A DNA stretch of 15,718 nucleotides from an uncultured Oscillospiraceae bacterium (GTDB lineage: Bacteria; Bacillota; Clostridia; Oscillospirales; Oscillospiraceae): positions 1 through 15,718 of the forward strand of contig CALWXY010000176.1 in the NCBI GenBank assembly GCA_944385595.1. Direction: 5' to 3'. The notes below the pieces were generated by a model. It was not told where the DNA came from, ran no database searches, and saw only the letters and a program-made list of their open reading frames with translations. The translations under genes and the position numbers were made by a program. Of this stretch, positions 14,196-15,718 are shown piece by piece. Position 1 is the stretch's first letter. Every line of letters starts with the position of its first letter.

Positions 14196-14765
14196 CTATT
14201 TTCCGTATAAAATGTAACCTATGACCGCGCCGCAGACGCCGCCGACTATGTGGGTGAGCTGGGAGACGTTGTCCGCCGCGCTCAGCCCCGCGACTATCTC
14301 GCCGCCGAGGTAGAACACGACGACGAATATGAGCGTGAGCGGGATGCAGCGGCTCTTCATGCCGGCGAGGGAGGACATGACTATCATCATGAACACTATG
14401 CCGCTCGCTCCGAGCAGTGCCGTGCCGGGGAAGAAGATGAACTGCACCAGACCGGAGATCAGCGCCGTTATCAGTATGGCGAGCAGCAGGCTGCGGCTGC
14501 CGTATTTCTCCTCGAGCGGGGGGCCGACGACCAGTATGAGCAGCATGTTGCCTATGTAGTGCTCATAGTTCACATGGCCGAGCACATGGGTGAAAAAGCG
14601 CAGCCAGGTCAGCGGGTCGCCCAGCGGGGCGCGGTAGACGCTGAAATAGCGCATGGTGACCTCGCTGCCGAGCACCGTGCCGAGCGCCAGAGCGCCGAAT
14701 GAGAGCAGCGCGAAGGTGAGCACCACCGGCGAATTATATTGAATTTTGATAACATATCTCTTCAT
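14196..14765 (-). CDS. Rhomboid family intramembrane serine protease
   Basis: A 189-residue, six-helix membrane protease. The catalytic serine is in GASG (S121), and the partner histidine is H172 in LTHIVGGVCGAVIGY. The upstream HxxxN element (HYIGN, H69/N73) matches the helix-2 oxyanion signature; the loop around it contains LGHVNYEHY. It cuts transmembrane substrates inside the membrane. Helices are at about 12-33, 66-82, 92-110, 117-135, 140-161 and 170-186. The single-domain core lacks cytosolic extensions. The start ATG 14765 has no Shine-Dalgarno sequence, and the predicted transcript start coincides with its A (see promoter). The gene is divergent from the next one and ends at a bidirectional terminator. 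Substrates are unknown. Confidence 0.94.
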   Translation of the reverse strand: MKRYVIKIQYNSPVVLTFALLSFGALALGTVLGSEVTMRYFSVYRAPLGDPLTWLRFFTHVLGHVNYEHYIGNMLLILVVGPPLEEKYGSRSLLLAILITALISGLVQFIFFPGTALLGASGIVFMMIVMSSLAGMKSRCIPLTLIFVVVFYLGGEIVAGLSAADNVSQLTHIVGGVCGAVIGYILYGK

Positions 14766-14771
14766 ACACTT

Positions 14772-14800
14772 AGGATAAACAAAACTCAGGCAAATGTCAA
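14772..14800 (-). promoter_or_regulatory. Promoter of the rhomboid gene, predicting a leaderless mRNA
   Basis: Minus strand: TTGACA (14800-14795), 17-base spacer, TATCCT (14777-14772). Counting six bases past the -10 places +1 at 14765, the A of the start codon. The sequence between, AAGTGT, contains no ribosome binding site. Confidence 0.68.
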
Positions 14801-14824
14801 CCGCATCACTGGAAAGGACTGAAT

Positions 14825-15718
14825 ATGAGACTCAAAAGAACGATTAGCCTTCTGCTGCTGTTCGCGCTGCTGCTCAGCCTCCCGGCGCTCGCCGCCGTCA
14901 TGGGCGAGGAGCTGGAGAGCGTCACCGTCGCCGTGCGCGGCGAGACCGACTACTCCGCCGGCATCTACTGGACAGGCTCCGACTTCCGGCGCGAATACTA
15001 CCTCGAGTACACGCCCAACGGCTCTGTGTTCCCCGTCGTCGTCTACGGCTCGAAGCTCCTAAACTACGGCGACTTCGTCAGCATGGCAAAGCTTTTAAAC
15101 GAGCAGGGCTACTACGTCGTCGGCGGCATTAACGGCGACTACTACAACACCTGGGATTTCCAGCCGCTCGGAATCGTCGTGAGCGGCGGCGAGCTGATCA
15201 CCACAGACTCCGGCTTCCAGGGCGTCGGCTTCTATGAGGACGGCTCCGCCATCATAGGCAAGCCCGCCGTTGTCATGAAGGCTTCGTTCTCCGGCGAGAC
15301 CTATCAGCTCGACGGCATGAACAAGGCTCGCCTCACCGGCTACACGCTCTATTCCTCCGACTACGCGGCGATGACCCGCAGCTCCGCGCCGGGCTGGGAC
15401 ATCGTCCTCTCCCTGCCGGAGGATGAGATAATCACCACCAGCTGCGAGCTGGAGTTCACCGTCGAGGAGATTATCGAGAGCGAGGGCGCGGTGTCCATCC
15501 CAGACGGCAAGTACATACTCAGCCTGCCGGAGAGCGCCGACGAGTGGCGGCGCGGCGGCGTCGAGCGCCTCTCTGTCGGCGACACGGTGAAGCTCACCGT
15601 AACCTGCGCCGAGGGCTGGGAGGATGTCCAGTGGGCGGTCGGCACGCTGTACAGGCTCATCGAGGACGGCGAGATCTGCTCCGGCTTCGAGGCGGGCGCG
15701 GCCTCGCGCACCGCGGTT
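14825..15718 (+). CDS. Secreted phosphodiester glycosidase-like protein (3' truncated by window)
   Basis: An open frame of 298 codons runs to the window edge without a stop. AAAGGA (14813-14818) precedes ATG 14825. Residues 1-24 form a clear signal peptide: MRLKRT, a Leu-rich core, then LPALAA. The body has GYYVVGGINGDYYNTWDFQP (about 95-114), GIVVSGGELITTD (116-128), then GVGFYEDGSAIIGKP, the order seen in the phosphodiester glycosidase/NAGPA domain (DUF2233, PF09992). The sequence ends at ASRTAV, which fits the conserved RTA(V/I)G motif, so the catalytic part continues outside. Family members cleave glycan phosphodiesters or act on the envelope; a bacterial substrate is not known from this sequence. 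It is divergent from rhomboid by 59 bases, with no convincing promoter found. Confidence 0.85.
   Translation, partial: MRLKRTISLLLLFALLLSLPALAAVMGEELESVTVAVRGETDYSAGIYWTGSDFRREYYLEYTPNGSVFPVVVYGSKLLNYGDFVSMAKLLNEQGYYVVGGINGDYYNTWDFQPLGIVVSGGELITTDSGFQGVGFYEDGSAIIGKPAVVMKASFSGETYQLDGMNKARLTGYTLYSSDYAAMTRSSAPGWDIVLSLPEDEIITTSCELEFTVEEIIESEGAVSIPDGKYILSLPESADEWRRGGVERLSVGDTVKLTVTCAEGWEDVQWAVGTLYRLIEDGEICSGFEAGAASRTAV

Overview
The window is GC-rich (about 60% by eye) and reads as the chromosome of a Gram-positive, probably anaerobic gut-type Firmicute in the Clostridia, perhaps an Oscillospiraceae-like lineage. That placement is inference. It rests on sigma-A type promoters, a guanine riboswitch, a BlaI/M56 pair, an ECF sigma factor with a DUF4179 anti-sigma factor, a DUF4358-type lipoprotein, a Cys-rich Mrp ATPase, a CCA-encoded tRNA and a predicted Na+-pumping pyrophosphatase. 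No phage, insertion sequence or CRISPR array is visible. Most of the window is ordinary core and accessory chromosome.

Layout. Bases 1-100 are the end of enolase. A terminator follows, and a 74-residue membrane protein carrying the IGGADG signature of Na+-translocating decarboxylase beta subunits begins right behind it. Next come dense hairpins and, convergently, hppA (485-2563, minus). A 344-bp gap holds the hppA promoter and a perfect-consensus promoter for tRNA-Arg(CCT) with its terminator. A small AT-richer module (XRE regulator plus a three-helix membrane protein, minus strand) sits behind an operator-overlapped promoter. Divergent from it is a guanine riboswitch controlling guanine deaminase (guaD), followed closely by an unrecognised protein with a possible PD-(D/E)XK motif.

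The middle holds a BlaI-type repressor with an M56 membrane peptidase (minus), twin operators at their promoter, and a divergent MATE exporter whose short leader contains a hairpin plus U-run just before the ribosome binding site. An ECF sigma factor and its DUF4179 membrane anti-sigma factor follow with a 4-bp overlap. After these come an MFS transporter with less GC-biased codons, an Mrp/NBP35-type Fe-S carrier ATPase, a DUF4358-like lipoprotein, a 250-bp tract of five stacked hairpins, a minus-strand rhomboid protease that looks leaderless, and the start of a secreted phosphodiester glycosidase-like protein cut off by the window edge.

How the genes work together. Several loci are envelope or ion related: the pyrophosphatase, the IGGADG protein, the MATE and MFS transporters, the M56/BlaI sensor and the ECF/anti-sigma pair. 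Several show transcript-level control, namely the riboswitch, the leader hairpin upstream of MATE, and the terminator abutting the small IGGADG gene. I do not see one new multi-gene system. The strongest leads are the orphan IGGADG mini-protein, the riboswitch/guaD logic, the hairpin-rich intergenic tract and the uncharacterised guaD neighbour.
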